Below are positions 6,930 through 15,213 of a stretch of DNA of 64,000 nucleotides, one piece after another. Source of the DNA: DASWJZ01 sp964440525 (lineage in GTDB: Bacteria > Pseudomonadota > Alphaproteobacteria > Rhizobiales > Afifellaceae); NCBI GenBank assembly GCA_964440525.1, contig CAYTTC010000002.1, forward strand, positions 1 to 64,000. The letters run 5' to 3'. Position 1 is the first letter of the stretch, and each line of letters begins with the position of its first letter. The notes beneath the pieces were generated by a model, which saw only the letters and a list, made by a program, of their open reading frames with translations, was not told the DNA's origin and did no database searches. The position numbers and the translations under genes were made by a program.

Positions 6930-9647
6930 CTACTTGGCGGGTTCCATGGCGCGATCCTCTTCTTCTACCTTCTTCGTGCGCACTTCCGACTTTGCGATGC
7001 GGCCGTTCTCGAACGTCAGTACTCTGTCGAACCATTGTCCGGCCGCCGGATGGCTGAGCACCCAGAATGTCGCGAAGCCGGGTCCGCCTTCGGCGCGCGC
7101 AAAGTCGAGCACGCGCGTAACCGTCGCATCCTGGGCGTTGCCGTCAAGCGCGGCAAGCGCCCGGTTGACAATCAGGAGATCGGGCCGCTTCACCAAGGCG
7201 CGCCCGAGAGCAAGCTTCTGCTGTTGGGCGAGCGACAGCCGCTTGGCGCCGCTGCCGATGTCGAACGCCAGCCCGAGCTCGATGATGGGCCCCGTCAGGT
7301 CGAGCGCATCCATTGTCTCGCGCAACAGCGCGTTCACCCGCTCGCCGGCCTCCGCAAAGGTATCGACGATGCGGCCGAAGAGCACGTTATCCTGCACGCT
7401 GGCGGCCGAATTGACCGCGCCAGGCTGATAGAACTCGACTGCGCCCTTGAGGTCCTCCGGCAGCTTGTCGCGAAACACGCTCCGCGCCGCAACGATCTCG
7501 GCCTGCATGTCGGCGTCGAGAAGGCCGTGGCGATGCCGCGGCTCGACATAGCCGTAGGCAAGACGCAGCAGCGCCTGCCGGTCAGCCGGGTCCATCGATT
7601 CGGGGGCAACGTTCGCGGCGCGCCGCACGATGGCGCGGTAGGTGTCGATCTCCTCCGGCGCCATCAAATCCATGCGCTCGAGCAACGGATTGTTCGGCGC
7701 GAGGTCGCCGAAGAGATCGATCAGCGTCTCGGCGACCTTCAGGCCCATGGAGACGAGCTTCTGCTCGAGACCCGTCTCGGCGATGATCGAGACCATATAG
7801 GGGTGGTCTTCCAGCCGCCCGCCGAGCGCATTGGTGTCGGCGACGCCGAAGACGAGGTTCTCCTTCACCGCCGCATTCACCACGTAGCGGCCGGGATCGA
7901 ACATCTCGACGTATTGCTCGCCCTGCGACCTGGCGAGGCGCTCGCGGAAATCGTCGCGCGCCGCGAGAATCTGGCTCGACAATTCGGCAAGCTGCGCCTC
8001 GGGCATACGGCTGCGCAACCCGAGTCGGTAGACGTCGTTTTCGAGATCGACGAGCACGAGGATCTCCCGAAGGCGGACGAGCAGGTCTTCGGGTCCGGTG
8101 GCGCCGGCGGACTCGTAGTCGACCCAGTCGTCGGCGACGTCGGTATCCGGGTTGCCCGACGCCAGCGCCTCGAGCTGCCGCAGCCGTTCCTCGCGAGAAT
8201 CCTTCTCCTTCAGCCGCAGCGGAGCATGGCGCAGGCCATAAACCAGGCTGTCGCGCAGGCTCGACTGCGCGAAATAGGTGTTGGCCTCGGCGTAGCCAAT
8301 GCGCCGGCCGGTCACCGAATCCGGCAGCGTCTCGATCGGCGTCCCGTCGAGAAGAATACGACCGGCCGCAGGCTCGATCAGCCGGGCGAAGGCCTCCGCG
8401 AGGTACTCGCCGCCGGCGCCAACCGGCCCGACCGCGGCGACGGATTCTCCTCGCGCCAGCTTCACCGTCGACGGCTCCAGAAGCGTTGCACCCGATTCGT
8501 CGCGGATACTGGCGCCGCTCGCGGCGATTTCGCGTTCTATCCGCATCGGAGTCGTCGGGTCGAGCTTCTGCAGCGCCGGATCGAGCACCTTGCCGACAGT
8601 GAAGGCCTCGACGACCTGCGTGTACTTGACCTGCACGTCGAGGCGCTGCTGGTCCCAGTCGATAAGATCCTTCAGCGGCGAGGGCAGGTCCTTGTACGCG
8701 GCGATGACAGCGACGAGTTGGCCGATGTCGAGGCGCCCGGTAATCGCCAGATAGCCGCCCACAAGGTAGAAGACGAAGGGCGTGACCTGCGCCAGCAGGT
8801 TGTTGATGAATTTGACCAGGAACTTCCACTGATAGATATCGAAACGGATGAAGAAGATACGTGCCAGGCGCCCGGAAATCTCCGCGCGCTCCCAATTGGA
8901 GGCGTCGTTCACGCGTACTCCGGTGATCCCCTCTACGATCTCGCCAACGCGACCGGCAAGCTGGCGAGCTGTCAGCTGGCGCGCCCGCCCGAGCACGAGG
9001 AGTCGGCGGCGCAGGCGCGGAATGAGCACGATCTGGACACCGACGATGGCCCCCGCCACGAGGCCGAGCGTGACGCTCTGCAGCAGGATGAACACCATGG
9101 CAGTGACGGCCTGGCTTATCAGATAGGCCGGCTGGACGAAGGCGTCGCCGATGAACCCACCGAGCGGCTCCACCTCGTCCTTCACCATGGTGGCGACCTC
9201 GGAAGAACGCAGGCGACGGAACTGCGGAAGCGGAAAGCGGAGCAGCATGTCGATGAGCTGAAAGCGCATGCGGCGCAGCATCCGCTCGCCCAGCCGACCT
9301 TTGAAGGTCGAGATGTAGAGCTTGAAGTAGCCGTTCGCCAAAACGAAGAACAGGAACAGGACGCAGAGATAGGCAAGCATCGTGATGCGGCCGAACTCGA
9401 AGCCGTCGAAGAGGACGACAGTGCCGCCGCCGAACAGCCAGCCCGGCAGACCGAAGGCGATTCGCATCGCCGTTTCGGTGTCGGTCGGGCTGGAGAACCC
9501 CTGGCCCTGGATGGGGCCGTTTACGATCGACTTCGGCAGATCGAGGGAGAGGAAATAGAACGGCAGCGACACCAGCACGATAAACAGGAGCCAGATCTGG
9601 TCGCGCTTGGAGTACCTCCAAGAATAGCGGAAAACATTCGGATCCAT
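6930..9647 (-). CDS. ABC exporter-like membrane protein with a non-functional, expanded nucleotide-binding domain
   Basis: A 905-residue ABC protein with a membrane domain of exporter type (about residues 1-350, helices near 18-36, 85-107, 175-210, 285-305) and a C-terminal NBD-like region about three times the normal distance between motifs. The Walker A equivalent is GPVGAGGE (407-414), lacking the catalytic Lys; the signature is LSLAQ (804-808) not LSGGQ; the Walker B end is LLIVNRA, losing Asp and Glu; the H-loop His (VLSHP) remains. The ~340-residue insertion repeats the segment that normally follows the Q-loop three times (SSLRDSLVYG 462-471, AAVKENLVFG 592-601, ASVQDNVLFG 749-758). It is followed immediately by the CNB gene. 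ATP-driven transport is unlikely unless a partner supplies the sites; a regulatory or scaffold role is possible. Confidence 0.85.
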   Translation of the reverse strand: MDPNVFRYSWRYSKRDQIWLLFIVLVSLPFYFLSLDLPKSIVNGPIQGQGFSSPTDTETAMRIAFGLPGWLFGGGTVVLFDGFEFGRITMLAYLCVLFLFFVLANGYFKLYISTFKGRLGERMLRRMRFQLIDMLLRFPLPQFRRLRSSEVATMVKDEVEPLGGFIGDAFVQPAYLISQAVTAMVFILLQSVTLGLVAGAIVGVQIVLIPRLRRRLLVLGRARQLTARQLAGRVGEIVEGITGVRVNDASNWERAEISGRLARIFFIRFDIYQWKFLVKFINNLLAQVTPFVFYLVGGYLAITGRLDIGQLVAVIAAYKDLPSPLKDLIDWDQQRLDVQVKYTQVVEAFTVGKVLDPALQKLDPTTPMRIEREIAASGASIRDESGATLLEPSTVKLARGESVAAVGPVGAGGEYLAEAFARLIEPAAGRILLDGTPIETLPDSVTGRRIGYAEANTYFAQSSLRDSLVYGLRHAPLRLKEKDSREERLRQLEALASGNPDTDVADDWVDYESAGATGPEDLLVRLREILVLVDLENDVYRLGLRSRMPEAQLAELSSQILAARDDFRERLARSQGEQYVEMFDPGRYVVNAAVKENLVFGVADTNALGGRLEDHPYMVSIIAETGLEQKLVSMGLKVAETLIDLFGDLAPNNPLLERMDLMAPEEIDTYRAIVRRAANVAPESMDPADRQALLRLAYGYVEPRHRHGLLDADMQAEIVAARSVFRDKLPEDLKGAVEFYQPGAVNSAASVQDNVLFGRIVDTFAEAGERVNALLRETMDALDLTGPIIELGLAFDIGSGAKRLSLAQQQKLALGRALVKRPDLLIVNRALAALDGNAQDATVTRVLDFARAEGGPGFATFWVLSHPAAGQWFDRVLTFENGRIAKSEVRTKKVEEEDRAMEPAK

Positions 9648-9790
9648 GGCGTCTGGACGCGTGCTCCCAAGGGCGATCGGCGCGGCCTTTCGCTCCGGCT
9701 GGAGTCCAAGCCACGTGGCAAACTATAACAGCACGCCGGCTCGACTGTCTAACGCGGGCAGCGGAGGGCGCGAACCGGGTGTTCCGGCTC

Positions 9791-11713
9791 CTAGGTCAAA
9801 GCCGAGGCGGCGGCGATCGGCCGTGCCGGCAGCTCGGGCGGGACGGACGCCCGCACGAAGTGCCCTTCCGCCACGTGCTGCATCGGCGGGTCGCCGCCGG
9901 CGCCGCAGCGGAACGGCTCAGGCCAGGCCTCGGGATTGGATTGGCGCCCGGCGCCGATTGCGGTGAAATCAAGCGGTCGATCGGGGTCGGGGTAGGGCAC
10001 TGCCGACATCAGCGCGCGCGTATAGGGATGTAGCGGATTTCTGAACAGCTCGGCGCGCGGCGCAAGCTCCACGAGGCGGCCGGAGCACATCACCGCGATG
10101 CGGTCGGCGATATAGTTGATGACCGCCAGATTGTGCGAGATGAACAGGTAGGTGAGGCCGATTTCCTTTTGCAGATCCTTGAGGAGGTTGAGGATCTGCG
10201 CCTGGATCGAGACATCCAACGCCGAGACCGGTTCGTCGCAGATGACGAGATCGGGTTGCAGCGCCAAGGCGCGCGCAATGCCGATGCGCTGTCGCTGGCC
10301 ACCCGAAAAGCTGTGCGGATAGCGGTTCAGATGCTCCGCGCTGAGGCCTACCATTTCCAGGAGCCGCACCGCCGCGGCGCGGCGTGTCACATCCGTACCG
10401 ATGCCGTGGATGACGAAGGGCTCGGCGAGAATGCTGCCCACCGTCATGCGCGGATTGAGCGATGAGTAGGGATCCTGGAAGATGTACTGAATCTTCCGTC
10501 GAATCGGCTCCATCTGCCTGAGGTCGAGCTTGAGGAGATCGATCGGATGGCCGCGGTCGTGAAAGAGGATCTCGCCTTCGTCCATCGGGACGGCCCGCAT
10601 GATGGCCTTGCTGACCGTCGTCTTGCCGGATCCGGATTCGCCGACCAGCCCGAGGCATTCGCCGCGCTCGATCGTGAAGCTCACGTCGGCCAGGGCAAGC
10701 ACGGTCGCCCCTTGGGCGCGCGACAGCCATTTGAGGTGCTTGCGCATGCCGAAACTCTTGGTGAGATGGCGGACCTCGACCAGCGTGCCGCCGCTTCGGT
10801 CGATAAGCGGCGATCCCGCCAAGTGCTCGACCGGCATCGAAATCTCGCGAATCGGCTTCAGCCGCTCGCCCGGCTTCATATTGAAATGCGGCACCGCCTG
10901 CAGGAGGGCCCTCAGATAGGGGTGCTTCGGATGCGTAAAGATGTCGTTCAGAGTGCCGGACTCGACCACCCGGCCGTGATGCGCCACCACCACCTCTTCT
11001 GCCATGTTGGCGACCACGCCGAGATCGTGGGTGATCAAGAGCACGGCCATTCCGAGCTCGCTCTGGACGTCGCGGATCAGTTTCAGAATCTGCGCCTGCA
11101 CGGTCACGTCGAGGGCGGTCGTGGGTTCGTCGGCGACGAGCAGCGCCGGCCGGCAGATCAGCGCCATGGCGATCATCGCCCGCTGCCGCAATCCGCCCGA
11201 TAGCTCGAAGGGATAGGTGTCGATCGTCTCCGCCGCGCGGGGAAACTCGACCAGCCGCAGCATTTCGATCGTACGCTCGCGCTTCTCCTCGGCGGTGACC
11301 TTCTCATGCACCGCGAGCGTCTCGCCGATCTGGTCGCCGATCGTATGAAGCGGCGAGAAGGATGTCATCGGCTCCTGGAAGATCATGCCGATGCGGTTGC
11401 CGCGAATCGCAACGAAGTCTTTCGAGCGCGGCGAGAGCTTGGCGAGGTCGACGTTGCCGGATGCGCGGTCGTTGAAGAGGATCTGGCCCGATGTGATGTG
11501 CGCCGTCCGCGGCAGGATACCGAGGATCGCCTGCGCAGTGACGGACTTGCCGGAGCCCGATTCGCCGACCAGGGCCACCGTGCTCCCCGGGCGAATACGC
11601 ATCGACAGGCGGTCGACGGCCTGCACTCGCCCGGCCAACGTACGGAATTCGACCGAGAGGTCGTGAATGGTCAGCAGGTCGCCTGCCGGGTCGGCATGAT
11701 CCAGCGGTTTCAT
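9791..11713 (-). CDS. ABC transporter ATP-binding protein, two fused NBDs (DppD-DppF type)
   Basis: A 640-residue ATPase with two complete nucleotide-binding domains of the oligopeptide/dipeptide family. First half: Walker A GESGSGKSVTA, signature LSGGLRQR, Walker B LLVADEPTTALD. Second half: Walker A GESGSGKTTVSK, signature FSGGQRQRIGIARAL, Walker B LVICDEPVSALD. Each half ends with the oligopeptide-transporter C-terminal segment (HPKHPYLRALLQAVP and HPYTRALMSAVPYPD). The frame is open far upstream, but that part is antisense to a glycosyltransferase gene; the ATG at 11713 starts a normal N-terminus (MKPLDHADPAGDLLTIHDL). It would energise a family 5 importer, plausibly the one at 2-3462, although here it lies on the other strand. 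Confidence 0.92.
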   Translation of the reverse strand: MKPLDHADPAGDLLTIHDLSVEFRTLAGRVQAVDRLSMRIRPGSTVALVGESGSGKSVTAQAILGILPRTAHITSGQILFNDRASGNVDLAKLSPRSKDFVAIRGNRIGMIFQEPMTSFSPLHTIGDQIGETLAVHEKVTAEEKRERTIEMLRLVEFPRAAETIDTYPFELSGGLRQRAMIAMALICRPALLVADEPTTALDVTVQAQILKLIRDVQSELGMAVLLITHDLGVVANMAEEVVVAHHGRVVESGTLNDIFTHPKHPYLRALLQAVPHFNMKPGERLKPIREISMPVEHLAGSPLIDRSGGTLVEVRHLTKSFGMRKHLKWLSRAQGATVLALADVSFTIERGECLGLVGESGSGKTTVSKAIMRAVPMDEGEILFHDRGHPIDLLKLDLRQMEPIRRKIQYIFQDPYSSLNPRMTVGSILAEPFVIHGIGTDVTRRAAAVRLLEMVGLSAEHLNRYPHSFSGGQRQRIGIARALALQPDLVICDEPVSALDVSIQAQILNLLKDLQKEIGLTYLFISHNLAVINYIADRIAVMCSGRLVELAPRAELFRNPLHPYTRALMSAVPYPDPDRPLDFTAIGAGRQSNPEAWPEPFRCGAGGDPPMQHVAEGHFVRASVPPELPARPIAAASALT

Positions 11714-11775
11714 ATCCCTATGGGGCCATGGAATTGTTGCCCATGCAATGACTGTAAGGTGAGGCTCACGTGTCG

Positions 11776-12930
11776 TTAGCGTCTTTGACGCATCCGCCGC
11801 GTGGCGAGGCCGTGAACGAGCCTTGCGGTAGTGGCTGCCCCTGTAAGGTCGACGGTCGCGGAAGCCGGCGGCCTTTGGATCGCCTCCGCCACGGCCGTCG
11901 CGAGGCGAGCCGGGGAAAGCTCGGCTGCGGGAACCACGGTCAGGAGCCGCTTCGATGCGAGAATCTCCGAGCGAAGCCGCTGTTCCGTCTCCCCTTTCGC
12001 CTCGTAGGGAACGACGACGGCGCGCACTCCGGCTCTGAGGATGTCCATCGTCGTATTGTAGCCGGCCTGCGAGATCGACAGCGCCGCGACGCGAAGGCGC
12101 GCCGGGAAATCGGCCCGAAAACGCTCGACGATGGTGCGTTCGTCCGCCCTCGCGGCAAGCGATTCGAAGTCGGCGTCGGGAAGGTTGGGCCCGGTAAGGA
12201 AGCGCCAGACATGGCCGGCGAGCGGCGTCAGCGGACGCGCAGCGGCAGCCGCGAAGAGGAGCGGCGCCCCGACCGCCCCGCCGCCAGCCGAAACCATGAC
12301 CTCGTCGTGACCTTCCGCGGGCGGCACCCGATCGGCGCCCTCCGTTACATAGCCGGTGTAGTGGATGAGATCGGCTATTTCTCCAGCCGCTGCGAAGGTG
12401 GCTTCGAATGGAATCAGCGTCGGGTCGCCATGCACCAAAACGGCGTCGAAAAAACGGCGGACAGTCGCCGCCGTCTCCGCGTCGCGGCCGGGCTTCTTCG
12501 AGGCGACCAGGACGTCGCGCACGGAGCAGGCGACGCGCGCCCGGTCCTCCGCGGCATGGATCGCTTCGAGCAGCGCGATCAGCTCGAACGCGAACTGCCG
12601 CCGTCCGAACGGAAAAAGCTCGATCAGGACGACATCGGGATCGACATTGCGACGGAGGCCGAGGAGGGCGTTGCGACGCGCCGCCCGCCATGGCTCGTCG
12701 ACGGGTCGTCCGCCGTCGTCGAGAAGCGTGGAGAAATCCTCGTTGGCGATCGCGGCGGAAGGCAGCGCGGCGACCTTCACGCCACGAAAGGGAATCTCCG
12801 GAAAAGCACGGCCGCCATACGCGACGGTCACGTCGAGGCCTTCGGCGGCCATGGCTTGCGCCAGGATTTCCGCGCGTTTGAGGTGGCCGATTCCGAGAAG
12901 ATGCTGGACGTAGAAGAGCACGCGCCTCAT
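11776..12930 (-). CDS. glycosyltransferase, MurG/GT28-like two-domain family
   Basis: A 384-residue protein with a GT-B type layout. The N-terminus (RRVLFYVQHLLGIGHLKRA) carries the GxGHLxRA pattern of GT28-like enzymes, and the C-terminal half has SQAGYNTTMDILRAGVRAVVVPYE, the nucleotide-sugar site of MurG relatives, followed by ETEQRLR. The ATG at 12930 overlaps the stop of the histidine phosphatase as TGATG; a GTG three bases upstream is also possible. It closes a five-gene minus-strand cluster (11776-16437). Its sister at 15214 has the same fold and the same GLGHLRR type N-terminus, so they may add successive sugars. Donor and acceptor are unknown. Confidence 0.85.
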   Translation of the reverse strand: MRRVLFYVQHLLGIGHLKRAEILAQAMAAEGLDVTVAYGGRAFPEIPFRGVKVAALPSAAIANEDFSTLLDDGGRPVDEPWRAARRNALLGLRRNVDPDVVLIELFPFGRRQFAFELIALLEAIHAAEDRARVACSVRDVLVASKKPGRDAETAATVRRFFDAVLVHGDPTLIPFEATFAAAGEIADLIHYTGYVTEGADRVPPAEGHDEVMVSAGGGAVGAPLLFAAAAARPLTPLAGHVWRFLTGPNLPDADFESLAARADERTIVERFRADFPARLRVAALSISQAGYNTTMDILRAGVRAVVVPYEAKGETEQRLRSEILASKRLLTVVPAAELSPARLATAVAEAIQRPPASATVDLTGAATTARLVHGLATRRMRQRR

Positions 12931-13511
12931 CACGACAGCGGCTCCAAGGAGATGTTGAGTTCTGCGACAGACGGCATGCCGTCCGACGCGATCTCGAAGG
13001 AATGTGCGCAGCGGTCGAGAAGCTTTTGAGGCGGCTTGCCGGTCATGGTCCAGCCCGTCGCCAGCGCGTAGAGCGCGCGGAGCACCCCTTTGTGCGTCAC
13101 CCAGATCGTGGGGCCGGCGAGATTTTCGAGCAGCGGGCGGAGCCTCGACTGCACGTCGCGCGGGCTTTCGCCTCCCAGCGGACGAAAATCGAGGCCCTTC
13201 GATTCATTGACCGCCATCGCTGCGCCGAGCGTGTCCCGCAACGCGTTCAGGCCTTGCCCTTCCCATTCGCCCCAGGCCATCTCGATGAGGCGCGGCTCGG
13301 GTTTTGGATCGAGGCCGAGGAGCGTCGCTGTCTCCATGGCGCGCTGCAGCGGGCTCGAAAGGCATCGAGCATTTGCCCAGGCGGCCGGCAGTCGCGCGGC
13401 GCGGATTTGATCGCGCCCCGTTTTGGAGAGCGGGCGGTCGGTGCGGCCCTGGATCAACCCGGCCTCGTTCCAGTCGGTAGGGCCGTGACGGATGACGATA
13501 AACGAGATCAT
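12930..13511 (-). CDS. histidine phosphatase family protein (phosphoglycerate mutase-like)
   Basis: A 193-residue histidine phosphatase. It opens with the catalytic motif FIVIRHGPTDWNEAGLIQG (phospho-acceptor His in RHG), has the second Arg in SSPLQRAMETA, the acid/base Glu region MAWGEWEG, and the second catalytic His in WVTHKGVLRALYAL. The start at 13511 overlaps the upstream glycosyltransferase stop by ATGA, and its own stop overlaps the next glycosyltransferase start. This tight coupling inside a glycosyltransferase cluster suggests that it dephosphorylates a sugar or glycan intermediate instead of acting in glycolysis; that role is inference. Confidence 0.9.
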   Translation of the reverse strand: MISFIVIRHGPTDWNEAGLIQGRTDRPLSKTGRDQIRAARLPAAWANARCLSSPLQRAMETATLLGLDPKPEPRLIEMAWGEWEGQGLNALRDTLGAAMAVNESKGLDFRPLGGESPRDVQSRLRPLLENLAGPTIWVTHKGVLRALYALATGWTMTGKPPQKLLDRCAHSFEIASDGMPSVAELNISLEPLS

Positions 13512-14638
13512 GCGGCGCCCGTTACCCGGCGGATTTGCTGGTCGAGGAGAGCGGCGGCGCTGGCGACATCGTTCTCGCGCGCGGCGCAAGCCATGGCCGC
13601 CTGCCCCATTGCCAAGCGGCGGTCGGGATCGGCCAGAAGCGCGCCGACCGCATCGGCGAATGCCACCGCGTCGCCTTCCGGAGTGAGCAGCCCCGTCTTG
13701 CCGTCGGCGACGACGGTCGGCACGCCGCCGCTCCGCCCCGCGACGACGGGAAGGCCGGCCGCTTGCGCCTCGAGCAATGCCATGCCGAACGCCTCCTTCA
13801 CCGCCGGCCAGAGATAGAGGTCCGCGGCGCGATAGAGCTGCTTTAGCGGGTCGGGCGCGAGAACGCCGGCAAAGCGGACGCGGTCGCCGAAGGGCGCGAA
13901 GGCTTGGCGCACCGCGTCCTCGGTCGGGCCGGCCCCGGCAATGACGAGTTGCCAGCGCCGGTCGGCAACGCGCGACATCGCCTCCGCAAGGCAGCGGTAT
14001 GAAAGGAGCTTCTGGTCATCCCGCATCATGGCAACGGCCACGAGCCACGGCATCGCTTCGTCGAGATCGAACATGTTGCCGATCGCGGCGCGGCTCTCGT
14101 TGCGATCGGGAGCCCGAAACGCCTCGGTCTCTAGGAAAGGGCGAAGCGGCATCATCCGGCCGGGTTCGGCGAGAAGCGGGAGCACGCATTCGGCATCGGC
14201 GGGGTTCGGCTGCAGGATCAGGGCGGCCTGGCGGATCGCGTCGGCCACGGCGTGATGCCCGAGGTCCCAGCGCCCGCCCGCCTGCTTCGGCGCATACGAA
14301 GCCTCGGCGATCACATAGGGAATGCCGAGCCTCTTGGCGACGGTCAGGCCGAGCCAGTCCGGCGCCTTGTGATAGAGGTGGTAGGTGAACCAGAGGTCGG
14401 GCCGCGGTGCGCCTCGCTCGATCCGACGCACGTATCGGTGCGCGACCTTCTGCCCCTGCTCGCGAAGCCGCGCCTGCCGCCTCGGATCGCCCGAATCGTA
14501 GCTGCGGAAATGGGAAGCGAGCGTCACCTCGTGGCCGGCGCATTCAAACGCTGCGATGAACGCCCGCGCCATGGCGCGGTCGCCCGAAGCGACGGGATGG
14601 TCGGGGGGCTTGAGGGGCGCGTAGAAGGCTATGCGCAT
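13508..14638 (-). CDS. glycosyltransferase family 4
   Basis: A 376-residue GT-B enzyme of the GT4 class. The acceptor-side N-terminus is MRIAFYAPLKPPDHPVASGD; the donor-side half holds LVIAGAGPTEDAVRQ, LYRAADLYLWPAVKEAFGMA (the E-x7-E retaining GT4 motif region, Glu in KEAFGMALLEAQAAG) and GLPVVAGRSGGVP. The gene is coupled by ATGA to the histidine phosphatase downstream. Length and motifs are those of an intact enzyme. The sugar is not predictable from sequence. Confidence 0.9.
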   Translation of the reverse strand: MRIAFYAPLKPPDHPVASGDRAMARAFIAAFECAGHEVTLASHFRSYDSGDPRRQARLREQGQKVAHRYVRRIERGAPRPDLWFTYHLYHKAPDWLGLTVAKRLGIPYVIAEASYAPKQAGGRWDLGHHAVADAIRQAALILQPNPADAECVLPLLAEPGRMMPLRPFLETEAFRAPDRNESRAAIGNMFDLDEAMPWLVAVAMMRDDQKLLSYRCLAEAMSRVADRRWQLVIAGAGPTEDAVRQAFAPFGDRVRFAGVLAPDPLKQLYRAADLYLWPAVKEAFGMALLEAQAAGLPVVAGRSGGVPTVVADGKTGLLTPEGDAVAFADAVGALLADPDRRLAMGQAAMACAARENDVASAAALLDQQIRRVTGAA

Positions 14639-14666
14639 CCGCTGTCGAGTGGGGTTCTCCGCCGCC

Positions 14667-15152
14667 TCATTCAGCGCGCAGGAGCACGTGGCCGGACTTT
14701 GGGCAGCCGGGCGGCCGCGGCAGATCGCGGAAGGCGCCCTCCAGCGGTCGGTCGGTGAGAATGATGGTTCCGGGCACCGACCATTCGGCGATGAGGGGCG
14801 AGAGCCAGGCGCGCGTGATCAGATCCTGCGTCGGATCGCCGGAACCGAGATCGACATGGATGAAGGCCGGTTTTCCGGGAATGCGCGGCGCGCAGAACTG
14901 CAGCGTCTCGCGAATCTCGCCGAGGATGAGGTGATCTCCGTCGGGTATGCACTTCGGGTGGGCAGAGATTGCACGGTCGAACGCAAAGATCTCGCGAGCC
15001 GGCAGGAGTTGGCGAAGATGGTCGAACGTGCGGCCGCTGCCAAGGCCGAGCTCGAAGACCGGGCCCGGCTGCTCAGTGATGAGCCGCGCCGCCTCCTCCA
15101 TTAGGGCCCGCTGCGCCGTCAACCGGCTGATCATGAAATCGAGTCGGCTCAC
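14667..15152 (-). CDS. small class I SAM-dependent methyltransferase
   Basis: A compact 161-residue protein with a SAM-binding glycine loop (VFELGLGSGRTFDHLR) and the following acidic end of strand 2 (IFAFDRAI). FIHVDLGSGDPTQD is the motif II/III region. The short length and sequence resemble the small Methyltransf_17-like family known from rhizobia, though I hold that name loosely. A GTG start at 15152 is supported by an AGAGG site seven bases upstream. It sits between two glycosyltransferases, so methylation of a sugar or lipid-linked glycan is a reasonable inference. Confidence 0.78.
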   Translation of the reverse strand: MSRLDFMISRLTAQRALMEEAARLITEQPGPVFELGLGSGRTFDHLRQLLPAREIFAFDRAISAHPKCIPDGDHLILGEIRETLQFCAPRIPGKPAFIHVDLGSGDPTQDLITRAWLSPLIAEWSVPGTIILTDRPLEGAFRDLPRPPGCPKSGHVLLRAE

Positions 15153-15213
15153 ACGCGCATCCTCTCGGCCGAAAGTTCCCGGTCCGCTGCAGCTTCGCCG
15201 GAAACCTTGCCGC

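Noticed and set aside
6522..9728. Very long plus-strand open frame opposite the degenerate ABC gene
   Set aside because: It is antisense to a protein with clear ABC membrane and NBD-like motifs, has Arg/Asp/Gln-rich composition typical of antisense frames in GC-rich DNA, and no recognisable domain.
11714..12691. N-terminal extension of the two-domain ABC ATPase frame
   Set aside because: It overlaps the glycosyltransferase gene on the same strand in another frame and is Arg/Pro-rich; the real start is the ATG at 11713.
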